This document shows positions 1 to 5,817 of a stretch of 10,000 bases of DNA, piece by piece. The position numbers and the translations under genes were made by a program. The stretch's first letter is position 1. Each line of letters begins with the position of its first letter. Below the pieces are notes generated by a model. The model made no database searches, was not told where the DNA came from, and worked only from the letters and a program-made list of their open reading frames with translations. This stretch comes from Candidatus Hydrogenedens sp. (GTDB lineage Bacteria; Hydrogenedentota; Hydrogenedentia; Hydrogenedentales; Hydrogenedentaceae), in the NCBI GenBank assembly GCA_020216745.1, contig JAIWNQ010000010.1:1-10000 (forward strand), given 5' to 3'.

Positions 1-455
1 ATTGCTTTTGATGCTGCATAACACCAACGATGCCGATGTGGAGGACCTATAATCTGGTCATCATCTTCTTCAAATACCTCCTTCATACTTTTGCCATATA
101 CTTCACTTGTTGAAGTTATTAATAGAGGACGACGGTAACGACAGGTTTCTTCTAACACCGTCTCTGTACCACGAATATTATTTACGATGGTCTGAATAGG
201 ATTATTAATTACCAAATTCACACCCACCGTCGCTGCTAAATGAAAAACAACATCTACATCTTTAACTAAATCACGAACAATTTCTTCGTTCAAAGTCGAA
301 TCAATGATACATTCTATTCCTTTGATGTGCTCAATATTCTCAAACTTGCCAGTACTCAAATTATCCAACACAACTACTTTATTACCTCTTTGTACAAGAT
401 ATTCTGTTAAATGGGAACCAATAAAACCTGCCCCACCAGTTACTAATACTCGCAT
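1..455 (-). CDS. NAD-dependent nucleotide-sugar epimerase/dehydratase, N-terminal part (cut by window start)
   Basis: Reading the minus strand from an ATG at 453-455 gives 151 codons that run off the window at position 1, so the C-terminal substrate-binding half is missing. This is the extended short-chain dehydrogenase/reductase fold: the Rossmann dinucleotide motif TGGAGFIGSH lies at residues 6-15 (G7, G10, G13), an acidic D31 after the second strand suggests NAD rather than NADP, HLAA is at 72-75, TSTSEVYG at 114-121, and the catalytic YxxxK is Y146/K150 (YAASK). The group contains UDP-glucose 4-epimerases, UDP-glucuronate decarboxylases and dTDP-glucose 4,6-dehydratases; the visible part cannot tell which. 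An AAGGAG-type ribosome site (461-469) sits 5 bases before the ATG, which fixes the start. It is transcribed away from the cold-shock gene. Another glycan gene, the glycosyltransferase, lies 4 kb away. Family call sure; exact substrate unknown. Confidence 0.9.
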   Translation of the reverse strand, partial: MRVLVTGGAGFIGSHLTEYLVQRGNKVVVLDNLSTGKFENIEHIKGIECIIDSTLNEEIVRDLVKDVDVVFHLAATVGVNLVINNPIQTIVNNIRGTETVLEETCRYRRPLLITSTSEVYGKSMKEVFEEDDDQIIGPPHRHRWCYAASKA

Positions 456-532
456 AAAAACTCCTTCTTGTTTTTTATTCTTGATAAAGTAGAATAGTTA
501 AATTATAAATAAAAATAGATATAAAAAAACAA

Positions 533-560
533 TTGATATTTTTTTTGTAATTTATGTCAA
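533..560 (-). promoter_or_regulatory. Possible promoter of the epimerase gene
   Basis: On the minus strand a perfect TTGACA (560-555) is followed after 16 bases by TATCAA (538-533, 4 of 6 matches to TATAAT), giving a leader of about 70 bases before the ATG at 455. A perfect TATAAT at 507-502 is a competing -10 box, but its best -35 (TTGTTT at 532-527) is 19 bases away. The region is so AT-rich that chance matches are expected, so only the existence of a promoter in this stretch is reasonably sure. Confidence 0.4.
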
Positions 561-612
561 ATTTTATCACAAATAGAAATATCATATTATTTTTATTTTT
601 TTATAAAGTATC

Positions 613-641
613 TTGACAAATTAATGTAAATAGTGTAAAAT
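613..641 (+). promoter_or_regulatory. Sigma-70-type promoter of the cold-shock gene
   Basis: TTGACA (613-618) matches the -35 consensus perfectly and is followed at 17 bases by TAAAAT (636-641, 5 of 6). Upstream (about 540-612) are runs of A and T that could act as an UP element. The predicted start of transcription is near 648, leaving a leader of about 80 bases before the GTG at 729. This is the best promoter in the window. Confidence 0.75.
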
Positions 642-652
642 AGTAATGAACA

Positions 653-668
653 ACTTCTATAAAGAAGT
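653..668 (+). promoter_or_regulatory. Short hairpin at the 5' end of the cold-shock mRNA leader
   Basis: ACTTCT (653-658) and AGAAGT (663-668) form a perfect 6-bp stem with a 4-base ATAA loop, starting about five bases after the predicted transcription start. Only two pairs are G-C, and the following Ts are interrupted (GTTTTATATAGATTTTT), so it is a poor intrinsic terminator. A 5'-end stem that protects the messenger or responds to temperature is a reasonable guess, since long structured leaders are known for cspA-type genes, but no match to the cspA cold box was seen. Confidence 0.4.
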
Positions 669-728
669 GTTTTATATAGATTTTTATGAATGGATTAAAA
701 GAAAAGATTAACGATAAGGGTTGTAATC

Positions 729-968
729 GTGAGCGAGGTAGTATCTTTGTCACCTCATGTTAGGCACATGGGGAAGGTAAAATGGTTCAATGACCGTAAA
801 GGATATGGTTTTATTGTGAACGATTTGGGGGAAGACATTTTTGTTCACCACACCGAAATTCGTATGCGTGGATTTCGCACACTCCGAGAAGGAGAAAAAG
901 TAAGTTTTGAGTTAGTCCAAGGTCCGAAGGGCTTACTCGCAAAAAATGTTAATCGAGTAAAAATATAA
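729..968 (+). CDS. Cold-shock-domain RNA-binding protein (CspA family)
   Basis: This is a 79-residue protein with one cold-shock domain (about residues 14-79), a five-stranded OB fold that binds single-stranded RNA or DNA and melts RNA secondary structure. GKVKWFN opens the domain at 15-21, RNP1 is KGYGFI (24-29) and RNP2 is IFVHHTEI (37-44). RNP2 in CspA reads VFVHFSAI, so one of the usual aromatic base-stacking positions is His here. The chosen start is GTG at 729, with AAGGG at 716-720 as ribosome site. It adds 13 residues before the ATG at 768, where the usual family start (MxGKVKWF) would fall. That internal ATG has no clear ribosome site, but it remains possible and would give a 66-residue protein. 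The gene has its own strong promoter and a leader of about 80 bases, and is divergent from the epimerase. No clear terminator follows. Confidence 0.93.
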   Translation: MSEVVSLSPHVRHMGKVKWFNDRKGYGFIVNDLGEDIFVHHTEIRMRGFRTLREGEKVSFELVQGPKGLLAKNVNRVKI

Positions 969-1020
969 TAATATCTTTATACAGTACAGTTTTTATGAGG
1001 AAGAGAGAAAGAAGGAGTAG

Positions 1021-1050
1021 TTGTATTTTTATATTATTGTAAGAGATAAT
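1021..1050 (+). promoter_or_regulatory. Possible promoter of the DUF1080 gene
   Basis: TTGTAT (1021-1026, 4 of 6) and GATAAT (1045-1050, 5 of 6) are 18 bases apart in the 126-bp gap between the cold-shock gene and the DUF1080 gene. The start would be near 1057, about 38 bases before the ATG. The fit is modest and the stretch is AT-rich. Read-through from the cold-shock promoter is also possible because no terminator is seen in the gap. Confidence 0.35.
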
Positions 1051-1094
1051 TAGCATAATTTCATCAATTAAACATTTTTAAGAGGAGATGTACT

Positions 1095-2330
1095 ATGAAT
1101 ATTTTTATCCTTCTTGTTAGTATCGGTATGTTTGCTCAAACAGCGGATTGGGTTCCTTTATTTGAAAATAACTCTTTAGAAGGATGGAAAGCACTTGGTG
1201 GCGAATGGACTATTCAGGATGGCGTAATTAAAGGCAAATTAACAAAGACACCAGAACAAAAAGAAGAAAAAGTAAATATATGGTTACTCTATACTAAGAA
1301 GGAATTTGCAGATTTTGAATTTGAATGTGAATTTAGGACATTAAATCCGATAAATGGTGGAGTTCAGTTTAGAACTCAATGGTTACCTTTATTACCTGTA
1401 CCTGAAAATGTTCCACCTGACCAGGTGAAATATGATTGTTATGGCTATCAAGCAAATATAGAGACAAGGGAACGATTTGGCACAGGTAGAATTATTGAGG
1501 AGAATGGTAGAGGTTTGTTAGCAGAACCATCCCGAGATGCTGTAATGACATTAAAACAACGTGATTGGAATCGGATAAAAGTGGTCGCAATCGGACCAAC
1601 AATAGAGGTTTATTTACATGATATATTAGCATCACGAATAGAAGATGATAACTATATAAAGGGCTATATTCTTCTGCAAGTCCGAGCTGATGAGGTTATT
1701 CCTGACATTGCCGAAGTTGAATATCGAAATGTGCGAATTAAAGATTTAGGACGAAAGGGAGAATGGAAATCCCTATTCAACGGGACAAATTTAGAGGGCT
1801 GGAAAAATTACGGTTCAGAAGAATGGGTCGTTGAAGATGGTATTATTGTAGGTAAAAGTGGGCCAAAAAAATCGGAGGGATATCTTGCAACAGAAAAAAT
1901 CTGGAAAGATTTTCGTGTGCGTGCCCAGTTTAAAATGTTGGGTGAAGGCAATTATGGATTATTTTATCACTCAAGCATCAACATGCGAGATGACGGCTAT
2001 CCAATTATTTCAGGTGTACAGGTCGAGGTAGAACCGGGTTATCCAACAAAAACAGGTTTCCTTTACGAAAGTTATAAACGGGGTTGGTTAACAGAACCAA
2101 ATACAAAAACGCCAGGTGCTTGGGCACTTCGAAAAGGTGATTGGAATGAAATCGAAGTTAAATGTGAAGGGAATCGGACCATATCATGGCTAAATGGTGT
2201 TAAAGTAGTAGATTTCACTGATTCTGCACCAAATCTGTTTGAAGGTTTCTTTGCTTTACAACTCCATACAGGTGGTGTTGCTGGAATTCAATGGAAAGAA
2301 CTTTATGTTGAAGGAGAAAGTTTAAAATAA
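1095..2330 (+). CDS. Secreted protein with two DUF1080 (3-keto-disaccharide hydrolase family) domains
   Basis: 411 residues. A hydrophobic N-terminus (2-14, ending near AQTA, 14-17) looks like a short signal peptide, although it has no Lys or Arg ahead of the hydrophobic core. Two copies of the concanavalin-like DUF1080 fold (PF06439) follow, at about 19-207 and 214-406. Each opens the same way: PLFENNSLEGW (21-31) then WTIQDGVIKGK (38-48), and SLFNGTNLEGW (216-226) then WVVEDGIIVGK (234-244). Each also has a late GDWNEIEV-like element (RDWNRIKV 146-153; GDWNEIEV 338-345). The family acts on oxidised (3-keto) sugars outside the cytoplasm and is abundant in Planctomycetes, Verrucomicrobia and Bacteroidetes. 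Substrate here is unknown and the catalytic residues cannot be assigned by eye. AGAGGAG (1081-1087), 7 bases before the ATG, fixes the start; no ATG, GTG or TTG lies upstream in frame before the stop at 1056. Single-domain members are about half this length. Confidence 0.87.
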   Translation: MNIFILLVSIGMFAQTADWVPLFENNSLEGWKALGGEWTIQDGVIKGKLTKTPEQKEEKVNIWLLYTKKEFADFEFECEFRTLNPINGGVQFRTQWLPLLPVPENVPPDQVKYDCYGYQANIETRERFGTGRIIEENGRGLLAEPSRDAVMTLKQRDWNRIKVVAIGPTIEVYLHDILASRIEDDNYIKGYILLQVRADEVIPDIAEVEYRNVRIKDLGRKGEWKSLFNGTNLEGWKNYGSEEWVVEDGIIVGKSGPKKSEGYLATEKIWKDFRVRAQFKMLGEGNYGLFYHSSINMRDDGYPIISGVQVEVEPGYPTKTGFLYESYKRGWLTEPNTKTPGAWALRKGDWNEIEVKCEGNRTISWLNGVKVVDFTDSAPNLFEGFFALQLHTGGVAGIQWKELYVEGESLK

Positions 2331-2334
2331 ATTT

Positions 2335-2365
2335 TTAACACTTTAATCTCATTTTAGTGTATAAT
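2335..2365 (+). promoter_or_regulatory. Possible promoter of the lipoprotein gene
   Basis: TTAACA (2335-2340, 5 of 6) and a perfect TATAAT (2360-2365) lie directly after the DUF1080 stop codon. The 19-base spacer is longer than ideal. The start of transcription would be near 2372, about 45 bases before the ATG at 2418. This suggests the lipoprotein can be expressed separately from the upstream gene. Confidence 0.45.
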
Positions 2366-2417
2366 GTTTTTGCAATAACTTTTATAGTAAAAACTTTAAC
2401 TTTTGGGAGAGCGTATT

Positions 2418-3044
2418 ATGAAAACACAAAAATTATTTGCAACCAGTAAACTGTTGAGTATCCTCTTCATTATGATAGTGAGTATTTCTTTTTCAGGCTG
2501 TTTCAGATTAATTTTTAATTATTCTTCTTTATCAGAATTTAAGTTTGATACAACCATTGCAAAAGATGTAAAAATTCCTGGCGAACCCAATGTCGATATT
2601 CGAATTGACAAAAGCGTTTCAATTGCAAAAGCTTGCGGAAAATTTAATATTGAAGAAATTAGGAAAGAAGTAGAACCTGCACTAAGGGATATCCCTATTG
2701 GTTCAAATATTGCACTTAATTTACTTAAAAAAATAAAAGTAAAAAACTTATGGATTGAACAAATTAAAATGAAAGCTAAAGAAGGTGATTTCTCTAAAAT
2801 CGAGCAAATTTCGCTTATTTTGAAAATCAATGATAAAGAAATAACTTTTGGTGAAGGGGAAATTAGTTCAGATAAAACAGAAATAACTTTCTTAATTGAC
2901 AAAGAACTTGATATATATCCCTTAATAAAAGATGCTACCGATGGCGGTTGTATCGAAGGGACATTACATGTGATAGGTTATTCCACTCAATCGGATATAA
3001 AGTTTGATGTGAATGCAAGTATTAAAATAAAGTTAAAGTTATAA
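2418..3044 (+). CDS. Lipoprotein of unknown function
   Basis: The start taken is ATG at 2418 (208 residues), because GGGAGAG (2405-2411) sits 6 bases upstream and the product then begins with a textbook lipoprotein signal: K2, K5 and K11, a hydrophobic core (12-25) and a lipobox ending SFSGC with the modified cysteine at C28. A TTG at 2403 would only add five residues, encoded by the ribosome site itself. The mature part is rich in alternating hydrophobic/polar segments, probably beta strands (for example around 139-145, 155-160 and 190-208), with a helical stretch near 76-106 and two further cysteines (C73, C178) that could pair. I do not recognise the family. It is likely anchored in the periplasm or at the outer membrane. 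The gene lies 87 bp after the DUF1080 gene and 73 bp before the MRP gene. Coding status is well supported by the signal; function is open. Confidence 0.85.
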   Translation: MKTQKLFATSKLLSILFIMIVSISFSGCFRLIFNYSSLSEFKFDTTIAKDVKIPGEPNVDIRIDKSVSIAKACGKFNIEEIRKEVEPALRDIPIGSNIALNLLKKIKVKNLWIEQIKMKAKEGDFSKIEQISLILKINDKEITFGEGEISSDKTEITFLIDKELDIYPLIKDATDGGCIEGTLHVIGYSTQSDIKFDVNASIKIKLKL

Positions 3045-3117
3045 TTCTACCTGTAACTATTACGTTGTTCCCTTTCTATTTTTTCGTTTTTATAATTCGT
3101 TGGGGTGAAGTGTTAAT

Positions 3118-4446
3118 ATGAGTTTTTCTGAGTCCATTAAAGAAAAGGTAATATCAATTTTAAAAACGGTCATCGACCCTGATTTAAAAACAGACATTGT
3201 CAGTGCTGGATTTGTAAAATCAGTTTCATGTGATGATGATGGCGTGGTTAATTTAATTATTGAATTAACTATTCCGACATGTCCCCTAAAAAATCAGTTT
3301 AAAGAAGAAATTGAGGCGAAGGTTTTTTCAGTACCAGGGGTAAAAAAGATAAACATCCAATTTACTTCACGTCAGCGCAACGTATCTCCACACCAACAAC
3401 AAGTGACCCTGAATAATATCCACTCAATTATTGCTATATCCGCATGCAAGGGAGGCGTCGGGAAATCAACCATATCCGCATATCTTGCCCGTGCTTTACA
3501 AAGATGTGGATTAAGGGTGGGCTTGTTAGATTTGGATATGTACGGTCCTTCACTACCTACACTGATGAACAAAGTCCATGCAGATGTTGTAATGATTGAT
3601 GAAAAACTTCTACCTGTTGAAATCGATGGTCTTCTAACTATGTCTTTAGGATATATATTAGGCGATTCCCCCGCAGTATTACGAGGACCCTTAGTCTCCA
3701 CATATACAACACAATTGTTACACCAAACAGAATGGGGACCTCTTGATTTTTTAATCATTGATTTGCCTCCAGGGACTGGTGATATCCAATTAACACTCCT
3801 TCAACAGATTGCTTTAGACGGTGCCATTATTGTAACTACACCACAGACATTGTCGTTGGTTGATGTATCCAGAGGAATTTTGATGTTCGAAAAATTGCGT
3901 GTCCCTGTGCTGGGTATTGTAGAGAATATGTCCTACTTTATCTGCGATAACTGCGGGAAAAAACATTTCTTATTTGGAAATGGGACAGACGATTTACAAC
4001 AACGTTTCGGTTTGCCAATACTGGCAACTATTCCTATTCTTCCCAATTTTCATGATGCCTCTACCAAAAATGCGGGTCAAGAGCACGATACGACATGGAA
4101 ACCTTTAATAGAGCAGATACAACGTGAAATAGGAAAACGTAGAGCAAATACACTATCCTCGCCAGAAGTACAAGTTAAAGGAAAAAACCTAATAATTGAA
4201 TGGAAAGATGGAAAATTCTCCACAATTTCATTAGTAGAATTACGACGCACATGTAGATGCGCCTACTGTGTAGATGAACTAACAGGGCAACCTTTGCTCA
4301 AACAAGAAAATATCCCAGAAGATATAAAGGTAGAACAATTCCAACTATTAGGCCATTATGCCATAAGCATATTTTGGAGCGATGGACATACTTCCAGTAT
4401 ATACCCATGGGAGTTTCTTAAAAAATTATCTCCTCCAAAATCATAA
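3118..4446 (+). CDS. mrp: MRP/ApbC-type iron-sulfur cluster carrier ATPase with MIP18 and DUF971 domains
   Basis: 442 residues in three domains. The N-terminal MIP18/DUF59 domain (about 5-82) has VIDPDL at 18-23 and the conserved cysteine in TCP at C55. The MRP P-loop ATPase (about 100-340) has the deviant Walker A KGGVGKS (111-117), DLDMYGPS (138-145) and IIDLPPGTGD (213-222). The C-terminal DUF971 domain (about 352-436) has CRCAYC with C379, C381 and C384. C276-x-x-C279 (CDNC) is the pair that in MRP proteins bridges a [4Fe-4S] cluster between the two subunits of a dimer. The protein is expected to receive and pass on Fe-S clusters in the cytosol. The same domain order is known from plant chloroplast HCF101; E. 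coli Mrp lacks the DUF971 tail. A GGGGTGAAG ribosome site (3102-3110) precedes the ATG. All key motifs are intact. The gene ends 38 bp from the convergent glycosyltransferase gene. Confidence 0.95.
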   Translation: MSFSESIKEKVISILKTVIDPDLKTDIVSAGFVKSVSCDDDGVVNLIIELTIPTCPLKNQFKEEIEAKVFSVPGVKKINIQFTSRQRNVSPHQQQVTLNNIHSIIAISACKGGVGKSTISAYLARALQRCGLRVGLLDLDMYGPSLPTLMNKVHADVVMIDEKLLPVEIDGLLTMSLGYILGDSPAVLRGPLVSTYTTQLLHQTEWGPLDFLIIDLPPGTGDIQLTLLQQIALDGAIIVTTPQTLSLVDVSRGILMFEKLRVPVLGIVENMSYFICDNCGKKHFLFGNGTDDLQQRFGLPILATIPILPNFHDASTKNAGQEHDTTWKPLIEQIQREIGKRRANTLSSPEVQVKGKNLIIEWKDGKFSTISLVELRRTCRCAYCVDELTGQPLLKQENIPEDIKVEQFQLLGHYAISIFWSDGHTSSIYPWEFLKKLSPPKS

Positions 4447-4484
4447 TTCTCGATAACATACAAAAAAGAGTGATAATCAAACTT

Positions 4485-5732
4485 TTAAATCTTATTATTA
4501 GGGCATGCTGTTACTACAGATTGGAAGACATGGAGGTATTTCTGTGCATTTGTTTTGCGGGTAAAATGTTCAAGAACGTAGGCTCGTCCTTTTTTGCCAG
4601 CATTTTCCCTTATTTCAGGGTTATTTGCTAAAACTAAAAGCCCTTCCGTATAAGCATCAACATTTTCTGGTTCCACAGCGACACCAGCTTCTGCCTGTTC
4701 TAAAAGTTCACGTGCTTGACCTTCAGCACCTAAGAGGATAGGACGTTCACATGCCATAATTTCAAACATTTTGGACGGAATGTTATATTTGAAAACATTA
4801 CGTTTTTTTAATGCAACAAGGCAAATATCTGATGAGGCATACCACTCAGGCATTTCTTTTTTCTCCACTGCGGGGTAAAACTCAACATTATTCAATAGCA
4901 TTTGAATTGATAAGCGAATAAGGTTATCTCGGTCTGCACCCGCACCTACAAAAACAAAAAGGAGACGTGGGTCATCTTTTACCCGTTCCGCAACTTCAAG
5001 GATAGTTTTTAGTCCCTGCGATAAACCCATAGTCCCAATGTAAAGTACAACAATCTTCGAATCATCCCAACCTTTTTCTTTGCGAATGCGATTTGGTGTA
5101 TCTAAGGGTTTAAAGACATTTTCATCGATACCATTTGGAATAGTGAAAATTTTATTTTCATCAAAACCGCGTCGGGCTATTTCCCGTGACATAGCAGGGG
5201 CAATGGTAACAATTGCTTTAGCATGGCGATAAAGAAACGTTTCAAGGGCAGTTAGGATTGAGATAATAAATTTATTGTTGATTACTCCTAAATCAATAAT
5301 CTGTGCAGGCCAGAGGTCTCGTACCTCAAATACAAAGGGTCGCCACTTAAAGACCGATACAATATAACCTGCTAAACCACATAGAATCTGCGGGGAACTT
5401 GCCATGACTACATCACATTTCCCCGCAAAAAAAGTAGCAACGATAATCGAAGAGAGCATATACGTTAAAAAGGCAATACTTCGTTTAACAACACCACGAT
5501 TAGGAGTCACAAAAAGCCAGCCACGTAGTATGTTAATACCATCCCAATTTTCACGAATAAGCCACTTTCCCTGATATTCTGGAGGAACAATACCATCAGG
5601 ATAGTTAGGCAGACCACAAACAACTGTAACCTCATGACCTTCGGAAACCCAATATTTAGCATGCTCATAGGTACGTGCAGATAGGGCTCCCATTTCGGGT
5701 GGAAAAAATTGTGAAAGAACAAGTATTTTCAT
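4485..5732 (-). CDS. Family 4 glycosyltransferase (WbuB-like)
   Basis: 415 residues with the two-Rossmann GT-B fold of retaining glycosyltransferase family GT4. The N-terminal acceptor domain starts MKILVLSQFFPPEMG, has the loop LPNYPDG (41-47) and EVRDLWP (136-142), which is characteristic of the WbuB-like subgroup. The donor half has IPNGID (198-203), YIGTMG (231-236) and IPSKMFEIMACERP (318-331) with E324 in the region of the family's EX7E nucleotide-sugar site, then GVAVEP (340-345). Hydrophobic stretches near 81-100 and 111-128 suggest contact with the inner membrane, as usual for enzymes that build lipid-linked glycans. Substrates cannot be read from sequence. The start is clear from homology, but the ribosome site upstream (AAAGTG) is weak. 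The gene is last in a minus-strand series, 85 bp after the large membrane protein. The epimerase at 1-455 could serve the same surface polysaccharide, though the two are 4 kb apart. Confidence 0.92.
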   Translation of the reverse strand: MKILVLSQFFPPEMGALSARTYEHAKYWVSEGHEVTVVCGLPNYPDGIVPPEYQGKWLIRENWDGINILRGWLFVTPNRGVVKRSIAFLTYMLSSIIVATFFAGKCDVVMASSPQILCGLAGYIVSVFKWRPFVFEVRDLWPAQIIDLGVINNKFIISILTALETFLYRHAKAIVTIAPAMSREIARRGFDENKIFTIPNGIDENVFKPLDTPNRIRKEKGWDDSKIVVLYIGTMGLSQGLKTILEVAERVKDDPRLLFVFVGAGADRDNLIRLSIQMLLNNVEFYPAVEKKEMPEWYASSDICLVALKKRNVFKYNIPSKMFEIMACERPILLGAEGQARELLEQAEAGVAVEPENVDAYTEGLLVLANNPEIRENAGKKGRAYVLEHFTRKTNAQKYLHVFQSVVTACPNNKI

Positions 5733-5771
5733 ACACTTTATACTACTCGTTTGATTGATTTGATTTATTAT

Positions 5772-5801
5772 TTTATAACGTTAACTCATACTATTTCACA
5801 A
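5772..5801 (-). promoter_or_regulatory. Possible promoter of the glycosyltransferase gene
   Basis: In the 85-bp gap after the large membrane-protein gene, minus-strand TTGTGA (5801-5796, 4 of 6) is followed after 18 bases by TATAAA (5777-5772, 5 of 6), with a leader of about 30 bases before the ATG at 5732. An 8-bp palindrome TAACGTTA (5776-5783) overlaps the upstream edge of the -10 box. The match is moderate and co-transcription from the upstream gene is equally possible. Confidence 0.33.
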
Positions 5802-5817
5802 GAGAAACTATTTGTTT

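Noticed and set aside
304..492. 62-residue plus-strand open frame
   Set aside because: It is antisense to the epimerase N-terminus, whose Rossmann motif is unmistakable; no ribosome site or domain supports it.
2338..2360. Possible terminator after the DUF1080 gene (ACACT ... AGTGT)
   Set aside because: The stem is only five pairs around a 13-base loop, and the following Ts (TATAATGTTTTTG) are interrupted. The segment reads better as part of a promoter.
2519..2902. 127-residue open frame on the minus strand
   Set aside because: It lies wholly inside the lipoprotein gene, which has a ribosome site and a convincing lipoprotein signal. The antisense product is a Ser/Ile/Leu-rich shadow with no recognisable domain.
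3091..3096. Perfect TATAAT box just before mrp
   Set aside because: The predicted start (about 3103) would fall inside the ribosome site, and no good -35 is found at 16-18 bases (3068-3073 is TTCCCT). It is probably chance in AT-rich DNA.
4462..4500. Possible terminator between the convergent mrp and glycosyltransferase genes
   Set aside because: On the minus strand TAATAAT and ATTATCA can pair ahead of a T run, but the stem has no G-C pair except through a wobble, and the loop is 16 bases. It is too weak to call.
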